Positions 25,933 to 34,910 are shown, counted from the first letter of the stretch. The stretch is 54,160 nucleotides of DNA from Lonepinella sp051851555 (GCF_051851555.1 NZ_JBPDVH010000009.1:1-54160); one strand, 5' to 3'. Notes: generated from the letters alone by a model not told the origin. Translations and numbers: made by a program.

Positions 25933-27231
25933 ATGATGCAAACCTTAATTTGGAAAGATTTATCAGAAAGTGAGAAAAAACAAGCTCTCACTCGTCCAGC
26001 GATCAGTTCATCTGCCAATATTCAACAGGCAGTTAATGAGATTCGTGAAAATGTGTTAGCCAATGGCGATAGAGCATTATTTGAGTTAAGCGAGAAATTC
26101 GACAAGGTAAAATTAGACAGTTTAAACGTTTCCAAACAGCAAATTGAACAAGCCACCGCTCGTTTGCCCGATGAGCTAAAACAAGCGATTCAAAACGCCA
26201 AAGCCAATATTGAAAAATTCCATCAGGCACAAATTCCACAGCCTGTGGATATTGAAACCCAAGCAGGCGTGCGTTGTCAGGTGGTGACACGCCCGATTAA
26301 TCGGGTTGGATTGTATATCCCAGGGGGGTCTGCTCCGTTATTTTCTACCGTGTTAATGCTTGCCATTCCTGCTAAAATTGCAGGCTGTAAAAAAATCGTG
26401 CTATGTTCACCGCCACCGATTGCTGATGCGATTTTATATGCAGCGGATCTTTGTGGAGTGGAAACGATTTATGCGGTGGGGGGCGCACAAGCCATTGTGG
26501 CGATGGCATTTGGTACGGAAACAGTCGCCAAAGTGGATAAAATTTTCGGACCGGGTAACAGCTTTGTGACCGAAGCCAAACGCCAAGTGAGCCAAACGGT
26601 CAACGGTGCGGCAATCGATATGCAGGCTGGCCCCTCGGAAGTGTTGGTGTTAGCCGATGAAAACGCCGATCCTGAATTTGTGGCAAGCGATTTACTTTCT
26701 CAGGCAGAACATGGTGCGGACAGCCAAGTAATTTTAGTCACCAACAGCGAAACTCAGGCAGAATACACCGCACTTGCTATCGAGCGTCAATTAAATCAAT
26801 TACCAAGAGCCGACACCGCTCGCAAAGCGTTAAGCCATAGTCGTACCTTTATTGCGGAAAACATTACTCAAGCCATTGAAATCAGTAATGATTATGCTCC
26901 AGAGCATTTAGTGGTGCAAGTGGAAAATGCCCGTGATTTATTACCGCGGTTAGATAACGCAGGATCGATTTTCTTGGGTGCTTATTCTCCCGAAAGCATG
27001 GGCGACTACGCCAGTGGCACCAATCACGTTTTACCGACCTATGGCTACACCAAAACTACGTCAAGTTTGGGGTTGGCAGATTTTAGCAAACGTATGACTG
27101 TACAAGAACTCACCCCACAAGGATTTAAGGATTTAGCTAAAACGGTGGAGTTGATGGCACAAGCTGAACAGTTGGAAGCGCATAAAAAAGCGGTGAGTAT
27201 AAGGTTAGCAAAATTGAAAAAACAAAAATAA
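25933..27231 (+). CDS. hisD: Histidinol dehydrogenase
   Basis: Zinc enzyme that makes the last two oxidations from L-histidinol to histidine with NAD. Signatures: GLYIPGGSAPLFSTVLMLA (about 118-136), GPGNSFVTEAKRQV (about 208-221), DMQAGPSEVLVLAD, LSQAEHGADSQVILV with the catalytic His, and YGYTKTTSSLGLADF near the end. Start ATGATG at 25933; AGGGGAAAATAAC upstream. 432 aa, normal. The next his gene, hisC, is separated by a foreign gene. Confidence 0.97.
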   Translation: MMQTLIWKDLSESEKKQALTRPAISSSANIQQAVNEIRENVLANGDRALFELSEKFDKVKLDSLNVSKQQIEQATARLPDELKQAIQNAKANIEKFHQAQIPQPVDIETQAGVRCQVVTRPINRVGLYIPGGSAPLFSTVLMLAIPAKIAGCKKIVLCSPPPIADAILYAADLCGVETIYAVGGAQAIVAMAFGTETVAKVDKIFGPGNSFVTEAKRQVSQTVNGAAIDMQAGPSEVLVLADENADPEFVASDLLSQAEHGADSQVILVTNSETQAEYTALAIERQLNQLPRADTARKALSHSRTFIAENITQAIEISNDYAPEHLVVQVENARDLLPRLDNAGSIFLGAYSPESMGDYASGTNHVLPTYGYTKTTSSLGLADFSKRMTVQELTPQGFKDLAKTVELMAQAEQLEAHKKAVSIRLAKLKKQK

Positions 27232-27240
27232 ATTTTTAGT

Positions 27241-27283
27241 ATACAGTATTTTTCAGTTTATTTATGTGATATAAATACAGTAT
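27241..27283. promoter_or_regulatory. Twin ATACAGTAT palindromes, candidate operators
   Basis: ATACAGTAT occurs at 27241-27249 and 27275-27283, 34 bp apart. Each is a perfect palindrome around its central base. They flank an AT-rich promoter-like stretch (TATAAAT, TATATA) just upstream of the RhuM-Fic/Doc gene, the position expected for autoregulation. Confidence 0.5.
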
Positions 27284-27308
27284 ATATAAATTTAACAAGG
27301 AAAAAATT

Positions 27309-28298
27309 ATGCAAAACCCGATTGAAATATACCAAACTAAAGATGGACAAACGCAAGTTGAAGTGCGGTTTGAGCAGGATACGGTGTGGTTGTCGCAAGC
27401 ACAGATGGCCACTTTATTTGGCAAAGATGTTCGTACTATAAATGAACACGTTCAAAATATCTTTGATGATGACGAATTAGAGATAGCGTCAACTATCCGG
27501 AAATTCCGGATAGTTCGCCAAGAAGGACAGCGACAAGTTAATCGTGAAATCGATCATTATGATTTAGACATGATCATTTCCGTGGGATACAGAGTAAAAT
27601 CACCACAAGGTATTTCATTTCGTCGCTGGGCAACCCAACGCCTAAAAGACTACCTCGTCAAAGGCTATGCCATTAATCAAAAACGCTTACAGCAAAATGC
27701 GAATGAGCTAGAACAAGCCATTGCACTAATTCAGAAAACCGCTCAGTCGAGTGAATTGACCTTAGAAAGTGGGCGTGGATTAGTGGATATTGTCAGCCGT
27801 TATGCACAAACGTTTTTATGGTTGCAACAATATGACGAGGGTTTGCTGATTGAACCCAAAACCCAACAAGGTGGCACGTTGCCTACGCTTGAACAAGCTC
27901 GTTTAGGTTTGGCAGAATTTAAGCAACAACTTATGGCTCGAGGCGAGGCATCGGATTTATTCGGTCGTGAGCGTGAAGACGGTTTATCTGCTATTTTAGG
28001 CAACTTGGAACAAACCGTTTTCGGCGAACCCGCTTATCCGAGTATTGAAGCCAAAGCGGCACATTTGCTGTATTTTATTGTAAAAAATCATCCATTTTCA
28101 GACGGTAACAAACGCAGTGGGGCATTTTTATTTGTGGATTTTTTACATCGTAACGGACGTTTATATGATGAACTGGGACAACCCGTGATCAATCAAACTG
28201 GATTAGCCGCCTTGACCTTGTTAGTGGCAGAATCTGATCCGAAACAAAAAGAAACGTTAATCCGCTTAATTATGCACATGCTGAAAAAAGAAAATTAA
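27309..28298 (+). CDS. RhuM-family N-domain fused to a Fic/Doc domain
   Basis: 329 aa. The N-terminal half resembles the Virulence_RhuM family: IEIYQTKDGQTQVEVRFEQD, VWLSQAQMATLFGKDVRTIN, HYDLDMIISVGYRVKSPQG and FRRWATQRLKDYLVKGYAIN, with a helix-turn-helix-like block near residues 28-47. The C-terminal half carries the Fic/Doc catalytic motif HPFSDGNKRSGAFLF (about 259-273), so it may modify a protein with AMP or phosphate as Fic and Doc enzymes do. No separate antitoxin gene is adjacent; the N-domain may supply control. It sits between hisD and hisC (77 bp and 13 bp), with AACAAGGAAAAAATT before the ATG. This placement is not part of a normal his operon and indicates insertion. Confidence 0.88.
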   Translation: MQNPIEIYQTKDGQTQVEVRFEQDTVWLSQAQMATLFGKDVRTINEHVQNIFDDDELEIASTIRKFRIVRQEGQRQVNREIDHYDLDMIISVGYRVKSPQGISFRRWATQRLKDYLVKGYAINQKRLQQNANELEQAIALIQKTAQSSELTLESGRGLVDIVSRYAQTFLWLQQYDEGLLIEPKTQQGGTLPTLEQARLGLAEFKQQLMARGEASDLFGREREDGLSAILGNLEQTVFGEPAYPSIEAKAAHLLYFIVKNHPFSDGNKRSGAFLFVDFLHRNGRLYDELGQPVINQTGLAALTLLVAESDPKQKETLIRLIMHMLKKEN

Positions 28299-28311
28299 AC
28301 AGGAACAAACC

Positions 28312-29376
28312 ATGACAATTTCACCACTTTCCCGAAAAAATGTACAGGCACTTACGCCCTATCAATCCGCTCGCCGTTTAGGTGGCAAGGGCGATGTATG
28401 GCTGAATGCCAATGAATATCCTACTTCACCAAATTTTGATTTATTGCACCGTACTTTTAACCGCTATCCCGAACCACAACCAGAAGCCGTGATTAATGGT
28501 TATGCGAATTATGCGGGTGTGAAACCTGAAAATGTGATTGTCACCCGTGGCGGGGATGAAAGTATTGAGCTGATTATTCGGGCATTTTGTGAACCAGACG
28601 ACCATGTTTTATATTGCCCACCGACCTATGGCATGTATTCTGTGAGTGCAGAAACTTGCGGTATTGCATTAAAAACCGTCCCGTTAACCACCGATTTTCA
28701 ACTGAATTTAACAGAAATTGAGCGAAATCTTGATGGGGTAAAAGTCGTGTTTGTATGCAGTCCGAACAACCCGACAGGCACATTGGTTAACCGTGTGGAT
28801 TTACTCAAATTGCTCGACATCACCAGAAATAAAGCCATTGTTGTGGTGGATGAAGCCTATATTGAGTTTTGCCCACAAGCAAGCCTTGTGAATGAACTCG
28901 CCAATTATCCGCATTTAGCCATTATCCGCACGCTCTCCAAAGCCTTTGCCTTGGCAGGATTGCGTTGTGGTTTTACCCTTGCCAATGCGGAATTAATCGG
29001 CATATTGCAAAAAGTGATCGCCCCCTATCCATTGCCTGTGCCAGTATCGGATATTGCTGCTCAAGCCTTGCAACCACAAGGTATTACACAAATGCAAGAA
29101 CGGGTTAATGATGTGCTAAACAATCGTGCGTGGTTAATTGAACAATTAAGCAAAATCCCAACCGTGGTACAAATTTTTGAAACAAAAGCAAATTATGTTT
29201 TGGTGAAATTCCAAGATGGCGAAAAAGTGTTTAAATCCCTTTGGGAACAAGGCATTATTTTGCGTGATCAACATAAAGCATTGGGATTGCAGAATTGTAT
29301 TCGGATCACGGTTGGGGCAAGAGAAGAATTAGAACAGACTATTCAGGCAATAAAATTAGCCCCGATTTTAGTCTAG
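28312..29376 (+). CDS. hisC: Histidinol-phosphate aminotransferase
   Basis: PLP enzyme of fold type I, converting imidazole-acetol phosphate to histidinol phosphate. Blocks: LNANEYPTSPNFDL, VTRGGDESIELIIRAF, CSPNNPTGTLV (about 147-157), VVDEAYIEFCP, and the PLP lysine in RTLSKAFALAGLRCGF (about 205-220). 354 aa, normal. ACAGGAACAAACC upstream. In relatives hisB, H, A, F and IE follow; here the next gene is on the other strand 16 bp away, so the operon ends at hisC. Confidence 0.96.
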   Translation: MTISPLSRKNVQALTPYQSARRLGGKGDVWLNANEYPTSPNFDLLHRTFNRYPEPQPEAVINGYANYAGVKPENVIVTRGGDESIELIIRAFCEPDDHVLYCPPTYGMYSVSAETCGIALKTVPLTTDFQLNLTEIERNLDGVKVVFVCSPNNPTGTLVNRVDLLKLLDITRNKAIVVVDEAYIEFCPQASLVNELANYPHLAIIRTLSKAFALAGLRCGFTLANAELIGILQKVIAPYPLPVPVSDIAAQALQPQGITQMQERVNDVLNNRAWLIEQLSKIPTVVQIFETKANYVLVKFQDGEKVFKSLWEQGIILRDQHKALGLQNCIRITVGAREELEQTIQAIKLAPILV

Positions 29377-29391
29377 GGCTATATCTATTTA

Positions 29392-30009
29392 TCAGCCTTG
29401 CAACACCTGCTGTTCAATCTGCATGGCTTTTTGCCAACTTGATAATTGAGCAAGCTCAGCTAAATAACGTTGAATATGGGCAAATTTCCCTTGATAAACC
29501 ATATTCAACATCATTAATGGAAAAGCTAAGGCAAAATCTGCGCCAGTGAGTTGCTCGCCCATAATATAGCGTTTATCTGACAACTGTTGATCGATAAAGC
29601 CATAAACTTGTGCTATTTCATGATCGGCATAGGCTAGCGATTGTTGTGGAGGTGTCGGTTCCCGACTTGTGATAAGTTTTAGCACCATGGGGATCATGGC
29701 GGTACTCTCGCTAAATTGTAACCATTGTAAATAGTCGGCATATTCAGGGCTATTGGCTGCTGGAGCAAGTTGTGGGGCGTGGTTGGCGATAATCCATTCT
29801 ACCATAGCCACTGATTCAGTCATGACTTTTCCGTCAATTTCCAATAACGGCGCTTTGCCGAGAGGATGAATAGCTTTCAGTTCATCTGGTGCGTGCATAT
29901 TTTCTTGACGTTTATGCGGGATTAATTCATAAGGCAAGCCGATATGTTCTAATAACCAAGTGACTCGCATTGCACGAGAACGGTCAAGATAATGTAGTTT
30001 GAGGATCAT
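29392..30009 (-). CDS. Glutathione S-transferase family protein
   Basis: Two-domain GST. N-terminal thioredoxin-like domain: MILKLHYLDRSRAMRVTWLL, HPLGKAPLLEIDGKVMTESVAMVEWI with the cis-Pro and the glutathione-binding E-S (about 53-75); C-terminal all-helical domain with GEQLTGADFALAFPLMML. I start at 30009 (205 aa; AAAGGAAACAAAC upstream) rather than the in-frame ATG at 30057. Substrate unknown. Convergent with hisC, 16 bp apart. Confidence 0.88.
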   Translation of the reverse strand: MILKLHYLDRSRAMRVTWLLEHIGLPYELIPHKRQENMHAPDELKAIHPLGKAPLLEIDGKVMTESVAMVEWIIANHAPQLAPAANSPEYADYLQWLQFSESTAMIPMVLKLITSREPTPPQQSLAYADHEIAQVYGFIDQQLSDKRYIMGEQLTGADFALAFPLMMLNMVYQGKFAHIQRYLAELAQLSSWQKAMQIEQQVLQG

Positions 30010-30396
30010 GTTTGTTTCCTTTGTGGCTGATTTAGCTTTGTTAATAATCACGTCCATTTTCTTTTCCTGTATAGAAACACGAAAGGTTGGATTATTATTA
30101 AGTCTAAATTTTTGACTGTTAATGTCAAGTGGAATTATTTATAGACCCTCTCCCTGTCTTATGCGCAGGGCTAAACTGCTAAATATGGTGACGCATATAA
30201 ACAAGATTCGGAGCATCGTGTATACTTAACCCTATACGTAAGTGTTGGACAGATCAATTATAGTTGGACACACAAAAAAACCAACAACATTCTCTGGAAC
30301 ATTGTTGGTTCAGTTAAAATATAAGAGGAAATCACACCGCACTTTCCCCCCAGTCGCATCTGGTTTTGGCAAAAGTGCGGTTATTTTTGGGGGAGA
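30010..30396. other. Gene-free stretch between the GST gene and nanM
   Basis: No convincing gene. It holds the nanM terminator (30274-30310), an uptake-signal pair (30337-30346 and 30373-30382), a remnant CCCTCTCCCTG near 30146 like the start of repeat family A, and a direct repeat GTTGGACA at 30244-30251 and 30263-30270 of unknown meaning. Confidence 0.6.
30274..30310 (-). terminator. nanM: Rho-independent terminator of siaPT-nanM
   Basis: On the minus strand AACCAACAATGTTC-CAGA-GAATGTTGTTGGTT (one small internal mismatch) is followed by seven T residues. Confidence 0.8.
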
Positions 30397-31575
30397 TTAT
30401 TCTTCTACCACCAATTTTTTGCCGTCATAGCTTACGGTACGCACTTCAGTTAAGGCTTTACCGCCATCGGTTTCACCACCTACGAATAACACTTTGTTGT
30501 CATACGGTAAAGCGACACCGTAAGCGATGTTGTGTGGGTAGTTACCGATGATTTTCCATGTGCCGTGTTTTGCATCTAACGCATAGAAATCGCTATGATA
30601 AGTTTTTTTCAAGCCACCAGTACGGTGTGCATCGTTGATGCCTTTGGCATAGTTTGCACGAGCACCTGGGAAGTTTGCACCACCCGTTACGATGAAATGA
30701 CCATTGGTGTAGCCACCCATACCGCCTGCAATACCGTCTTGTTGTTCATAGCCTTTCGGTGCAGGTAAGTTGCCTAATTTTTTCCAGTCTTTCACGCCGT
30801 CTTTGGCAATGGTACCTTGCGCAGTGCCGTCTGTACGTAAGCCGGCTTTGATTTCACCGTTCACCACTAACAATTTGCCATTGTTAATGCCCACTGACGC
30901 ACCTGCACGGCCTGAGTATGGGAAGTAACCTTCGTTACGCCATGTGTTAGTGGCAGGTTCATAGCTGACGATTTCTGATGAGAAGAAGAAGTCTTGTGCA
31001 CGTAAGTTGAAGTACGCATCAAAGATTGGTTTAGTTGCTGCGCCAATTTTTTCTTTATCTTTTTCTTTGTCTAAACCTGCAGAGGCTTTTTTCACATCTT
31101 GGAATAAGCCGTTCCAGATTTCTTGGTTGATACCACCGACAAAGTAAACTTTGCCGTTATTTGTTACACCAGTTGCACCCACGGCTGCACGTGGTGAACG
31201 TGTGTCTAATTTTGTCCAAGTGTTAGTGGCTGGATCATAAGAATAAGCATCGTTGATTACTTGGTTGTCAGCAACGTCGTTGTTTTGGAAACCACCGAAC
31301 ACATAAAGTTTGCCGTCAATGCCTGCAGCCACTGGTTGGTTACGTGAACCACCTGGGAATGCGGCTAATTCTTGCCATTGCGCACCTTTTTCTTTTAAGT
31401 TAAGGGAGTAGAATTTGTCACCGCCTGAACCTAAGCCCACATAAACGGTGTCGCCAATTAAGGCACCGGCACCACTTTTAATACCCACCGGTAAATCTGG
31501 ATATTGTGCAGCTTGGGCTGCGAAAGCAGTTAAACCTAATACGGATACAGCTAATAAAGATTTAGTGAATTTCAT
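30397..31575 (-). CDS. nanM: N-acetylneuraminate epimerase (sialic acid mutarotase)
   Basis: Periplasmic kelch-type beta-propeller that speeds conversion of alpha- to beta-Neu5Ac for transport. Signal peptide MKFTKSLLAVSVLGLTAFAA then QA. Kelch repeats are visible as DGKLYVFGGFQN, NGKVYFVGGINQ, NGKLLVVNGEIK, NGHFIVTGGANF and DNKVLFVGGETDGG, each with a following T-W-type strand. 392 aa. Last gene of siaP-siaT-nanM, 28 bp after siaT. Confidence 0.95.
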   Translation of the reverse strand: MKFTKSLLAVSVLGLTAFAAQAAQYPDLPVGIKSGAGALIGDTVYVGLGSGGDKFYSLNLKEKGAQWQELAAFPGGSRNQPVAAGIDGKLYVFGGFQNNDVADNQVINDAYSYDPATNTWTKLDTRSPRAAVGATGVTNNGKVYFVGGINQEIWNGLFQDVKKASAGLDKEKDKEKIGAATKPIFDAYFNLRAQDFFFSSEIVSYEPATNTWRNEGYFPYSGRAGASVGINNGKLLVVNGEIKAGLRTDGTAQGTIAKDGVKDWKKLGNLPAPKGYEQQDGIAGGMGGYTNGHFIVTGGANFPGARANYAKGINDAHRTGGLKKTYHSDFYALDAKHGTWKIIGNYPHNIAYGVALPYDNKVLFVGGETDGGKALTEVRTVSYDGKKLVVEE

Positions 31576-31603
31576 AGTAGAACTCCTTATGTGTGTTTAA
31601 ATG

Positions 31604-33457
31604 TTAGCCATTTGGCATTAATAAATTCGGAATAAAGGTTATAATTTCTGGGAAAATTGTGATCAATATCAAGGTCACAAAGATTGGCACCAAGAATGGT
31701 AACACCCCTTTGGTGACGGTAGATACGGACATATTTCCCACACGAGCCACCACGAACAACGCCATGCCCATTGGTGGGGTTAAGATACCGATCATCATGT
31801 TCAATAAGGTCATCACCCCAAAGAAGATTAAGTCGATACCAAAATGTTGTGCAATTGGAATTAACATTGGCAATACTAAGAATTGCAATGCTAACGCATC
31901 AATAAACATACCCAAGAATAATAACAGTAAGTTAATCATCACTAGCACGGTTAATGGAGAATCAGCCACCGCCATAAACATTTCAGCTAAACGCATGGCC
32001 ACTTGTTCGCGTGCGATCATGTCGCCAAAGAATGTCACGGTCATCACCATTAACACGGTTACGCCAGTGATTGCGACCGCCTCGACACAGCTTTTGAACA
32101 ATAATTGTACGGTTAATTCTTTGTACACAAAACGGCTGACAATAATGGAGTATGCCACTGCCACCACCGCTGCTTCGGTTGGGGTGAACAAGCCAGAGAA
32201 GATACCGCCGATAATCAAGATTGGGGTTAAAATGGCCCAGATACTGGATTTAAATGCGGCACAGAGTTCTGGCATAGTGGCTTTTGGTGTTCTTGGATAG
32301 CCACGTTTTTTACACACGAAGTAGTTCATGACCATTAACGCAATGGTAATCAATACACCTGGTACGAAACCTGCTACGAATAACTTGGCAATGGATTGGT
32401 TAGCAATCACCCCATAAATAATCATGGAGATACTCGGTGGAACCAACGGGCCAATGATACAAGATGCCGCAGTGATACCACCACTGATGTCATCATCATA
32501 GCCTGCATCACGCATGGCTTTAATTTCTAATTGACCTAACCCACCCGCATCAGCAATAGCAGAGCCTGACATACCAGAGAAGAGTAAACTTGCCCCGATA
32601 TTCACATGGCCCATACCGCCAGTGTAGTGACCTAATAAGGATTTGGCGAAGTTAAAGATTCGTTCAGTGATACCACCGCCGTTCATTAAAATCCCTGTTA
32701 AGATAAAGAACGGTACACTTAATAATGAGAAACTGTTTAAACTATCGACTAATTTGTTGGCGGCACTGTTGGCAATATTCCAACGAGTCATAGAGAAATA
32801 AAGCAAGGTGGCAATAAATAATGACCAACCGACTGGCGTGCCTAAGAACATAATCACGAGCCACACCACTAACACCACATACACAGCATTGTCGCCCAAT
32901 TTTGCATATTGCGAAATACGCAACACTTTAAACACGTCTGGAGAGAAATATAAAAGTGCCAATAAAACCACCGCACCTACGGCAAACACCGTGGCAGATA
33001 AATAGGAGGTTTGATTAGTAAAGTTTTCGGTTTGGGCTTGTAAGAAACGGATAAGCACGAGCAAGGAAATAAAGGCTTGTGCGGCATATAACCATTTATC
33101 ACTGATTTCTAACGCTACCAATTCAAAGGAGGCACTGATCCAGACTTTAAAACCCAAATGAATGAAAATAATGATACAAGCAAAAATCAACAGTTGTACA
33201 AAAGTATTGACCGCTCTTTTGACTTTTGGCGGCATCAGATTGGTGATAAAGTCGAGATAAATATGTTGTTGGCTACGCACCGCCATACTGATCCCAAACA
33301 TACTCACATAAATAAATAGCAATCTGGCTAATTCTTCTGACCAAATTAATGGCGAATTAAAGATTTGACGGGCGATAACTTGGGTAAGAAGAATTAAGAA
33401 AATAACGAACAACAACGTTCCGCCGACCCATTCTTCTAGTTTGTTAAAAAATTTCAT
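31604..33457 (-). CDS. siaT: Sialic acid TRAP transporter, fused small and large permease subunits
   Basis: Inner-membrane part of the SiaPQM TRAP importer, sodium-coupled. The N-terminal third is the DctQ-like four-helix domain (MKFFNKLEEWVGGTLLFVIF, then VIARQIFNSPLIWSEELARL), joined by an extra helix to the DctM-like domain from about residue 180 (SVPFFILTGILMNGGGITER, GMSGSAIADAGGLGQLEIKA, GPLVPPSISMIIYG). 617 aa, as in H. influenzae SiaT. I start at 33457, with GAGGTTGATT upstream; the in-frame ATG at 33514 is unlikely. 92 bp after siaP with a hairpin in the gap. Confidence 0.97.
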   Translation of the reverse strand: MKFFNKLEEWVGGTLLFVIFLILLTQVIARQIFNSPLIWSEELARLLFIYVSMFGISMAVRSQQHIYLDFITNLMPPKVKRAVNTFVQLLIFACIIIFIHLGFKVWISASFELVALEISDKWLYAAQAFISLLVLIRFLQAQTENFTNQTSYLSATVFAVGAVVLLALLYFSPDVFKVLRISQYAKLGDNAVYVVLVVWLVIMFLGTPVGWSLFIATLLYFSMTRWNIANSAANKLVDSLNSFSLLSVPFFILTGILMNGGGITERIFNFAKSLLGHYTGGMGHVNIGASLLFSGMSGSAIADAGGLGQLEIKAMRDAGYDDDISGGITAASCIIGPLVPPSISMIIYGVIANQSIAKLFVAGFVPGVLITIALMVMNYFVCKKRGYPRTPKATMPELCAAFKSSIWAILTPILIIGGIFSGLFTPTEAAVVAVAYSIIVSRFVYKELTVQLLFKSCVEAVAITGVTVLMVMTVTFFGDMIAREQVAMRLAEMFMAVADSPLTVLVMINLLLLFLGMFIDALALQFLVLPMLIPIAQHFGIDLIFFGVMTLLNMMIGILTPPMGMALFVVARVGNMSVSTVTKGVLPFLVPIFVTLILITIFPEIITFIPNLLMPNG

Positions 33458-33493
33458 AATCAACCTCGATAGTCGAGTAAAACAAAGAAACTT

Positions 33494-33537
33494 GATAAAA
33501 CGCCTTACCCTCATAAGAGGAAGATGAGAGTAAGGCG
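33494..33537 (-). terminator. Intercistronic hairpin between siaP and siaT (partial terminator)
   Basis: CGCCTTACCCTCAT (33501-33514) and ATGAGAGTAAGGCG (33524-33537) pair over 14 positions with one mismatch. On the minus strand TTTT follows. It may stop part of the transcripts or protect siaP mRNA. Confidence 0.65.
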
Positions 33538-33549
33538 AGAATGTGTTAA

Positions 33550-34545
33550 TTATTTAATTTTTGAAAATTCATCAAAGGCATCTTGACCCACTTTGCCAAC
33601 TTTTTTCAAGTATTCGTCATAGTAAGGTTTTAATGCAGCTTTGAATGGGGCTAGATCTGGTTTAGTCACGGTTACACCTTTGCTTTCAAAGAACGCAATG
33701 GCATTGGCTTCACCATCTTTAAATAATTTAGTGTGATACTCTGCTGCTTTTTCTGCCGCATCTTTCACCACTTTTTGTAAGTCTGCCGGTAAATCCGCAA
33801 AGGTTTCATTACTGACTAAATAAAGTTGGTCATTTAAGATGTGATTAGTTAAAGCTAAATATTTTTGTACTTCATAGAATTTTTGGTCTTTGATGGTTGG
33901 TAATGGGTTTTCTTGACCATCTACGGAGTTAGTTTGTAAAGCAAGATACACTTCAGAGAATGCCATTGGTGTTGGTGCTGCACCTACATATTTAGCAAAG
34001 GCTAAGTTAGTCGCCGCATTTGGCACACGAAGTTTTAAGCCTTTCATATCTTCAATGCTATTAATTGGACGGTTAGAGGAGGTTTGACGTGTACCGTTAT
34101 ACGCCACAGATAATAAGGTCATCCCTTGTTCATCGTGTACTTTACGGAGTAATTCTTTACCGAAGTTGGTTTCTAACAAGGCTTTTTTGCTGAATTCAAT
34201 GCTTGGTACCACATAAGGTAAGGCAAAGATTTCTGCTTCAGGGTAGAAAATTTGGAAACGCGCAGATTCCGCAAAGGTGAAGTCTAAGGCACCGTCTTTT
34301 AATTGTTTCATCATGGTGCGGTCGTCACCTAATTGGCTAGATGGGAACAATTTCACTTCAATTTTGCCCGCAGATTTTTCTTTTACTTCTTTAGCGAAAA
34401 ATTCCGCCGCTTTATATTCATTTTGGCTGGTACCTGCGTTCATACCGAATTTAAAATCATAATCCGCTGCGAAAGCAGAAGTAGCGAATGCAGAGGCTGC
34501 AACGCCAGCACAAAATGTAGCTAATAATAGTTTGTTGAATTTCAT
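33550..34545 (-). CDS. siaP: Sialic acid-binding periplasmic protein
   Basis: DctP-type solute receptor that captures Neu5Ac and docks on SiaT. Signal peptide MKFNKLLLATFCAGVAASAF then ATSAFA, mature start ADYDFKFGMNAG. Family blocks: LGDDRTMMKQLKDGALDFTF, MKGLKLRVPNAATNLAFAKY with the conserved ligand-carboxylate Arg, and LALQTNSVDGQENPLPTI. 331 aa. AGGAGCGTACT-type ribosome site. First gene after the divergent nan control region. Confidence 0.97.
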   Translation of the reverse strand: MKFNKLLLATFCAGVAASAFATSAFAADYDFKFGMNAGTSQNEYKAAEFFAKEVKEKSAGKIEVKLFPSSQLGDDRTMMKQLKDGALDFTFAESARFQIFYPEAEIFALPYVVPSIEFSKKALLETNFGKELLRKVHDEQGMTLLSVAYNGTRQTSSNRPINSIEDMKGLKLRVPNAATNLAFAKYVGAAPTPMAFSEVYLALQTNSVDGQENPLPTIKDQKFYEVQKYLALTNHILNDQLYLVSNETFADLPADLQKVVKDAAEKAAEYHTKLFKDGEANAIAFFESKGVTVTKPDLAPFKAALKPYYDEYLKKVGKVGQDAFDEFSKIK

Positions 34546-34910
34546 AGTACGCTCCTGTTTAAAAGATTGTCGGAATTTCTAGGGTTGAGATTAATTAAAC
34601 CTATGTGGTTTTAATATGCTTTGCATTTTGGATCAAAAAAATCAAAAAAGAAATAGTTTTTTGAAGTAAAATTTCAAAAATGTGACAGAGATCACAAATT
34701 TGAAAAATTCTTGGTTTGATTTTGAATTTTTACTCCACTTTTTATTTTTTTTCGTCCTATAATAAGTGCCATATTTCACCACCTTTTGCTTGATTGCTAT
34801 AAATTTCAGCAAAGGAAAGATAAAAGGTCTTGCCATTTTTGTTGTTAGGGCGTAACCTAGCGAAAAAAATGAAGTATTAATTCTTAATTATAAAAATATA
34901 TGGAGTATAT
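34546..34910. promoter_or_regulatory. Divergent siaP / nanE control region
   Basis: 365 bp without a gene. It contains a CRP box (34681-34696), a minus-strand -10-like TATTAA (34616-34611) for siaP with TTTTTG 17 bp away, and a plus-strand TATAAT (34758-34763) for nanE. TTTTTGAA and TTTCAAAAA near 34658-34680 form an imperfect palindrome that could be a SiaR operator. In H. influenzae SiaR and CRP jointly control this same divergence. Confidence 0.75.
34681..34696. promoter_or_regulatory. CRP-cAMP binding site of the nan-sia divergence
   Basis: TGTGACAGAGATCACA is a perfect TGTGA-N6-TCACA match. It lies about 80-85 bp from both predicted start points, a helical-phase distance used by class I CRP sites. 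Confidence 0.75.

Noticed and set aside
30244..30270. GTTGGACA direct repeat as an insertion-sequence end or operator
   Set aside because: Only 8 bp, with no transposase, inverted partner or target duplication nearby; left as unexplained.
31659..32300. A 213-codon plus-strand frame opposite siaT
   Set aside because: Low-complexity (Ile, Asn, Thr rich) shadow of a strongly conserved membrane protein gene; no ribosome site.
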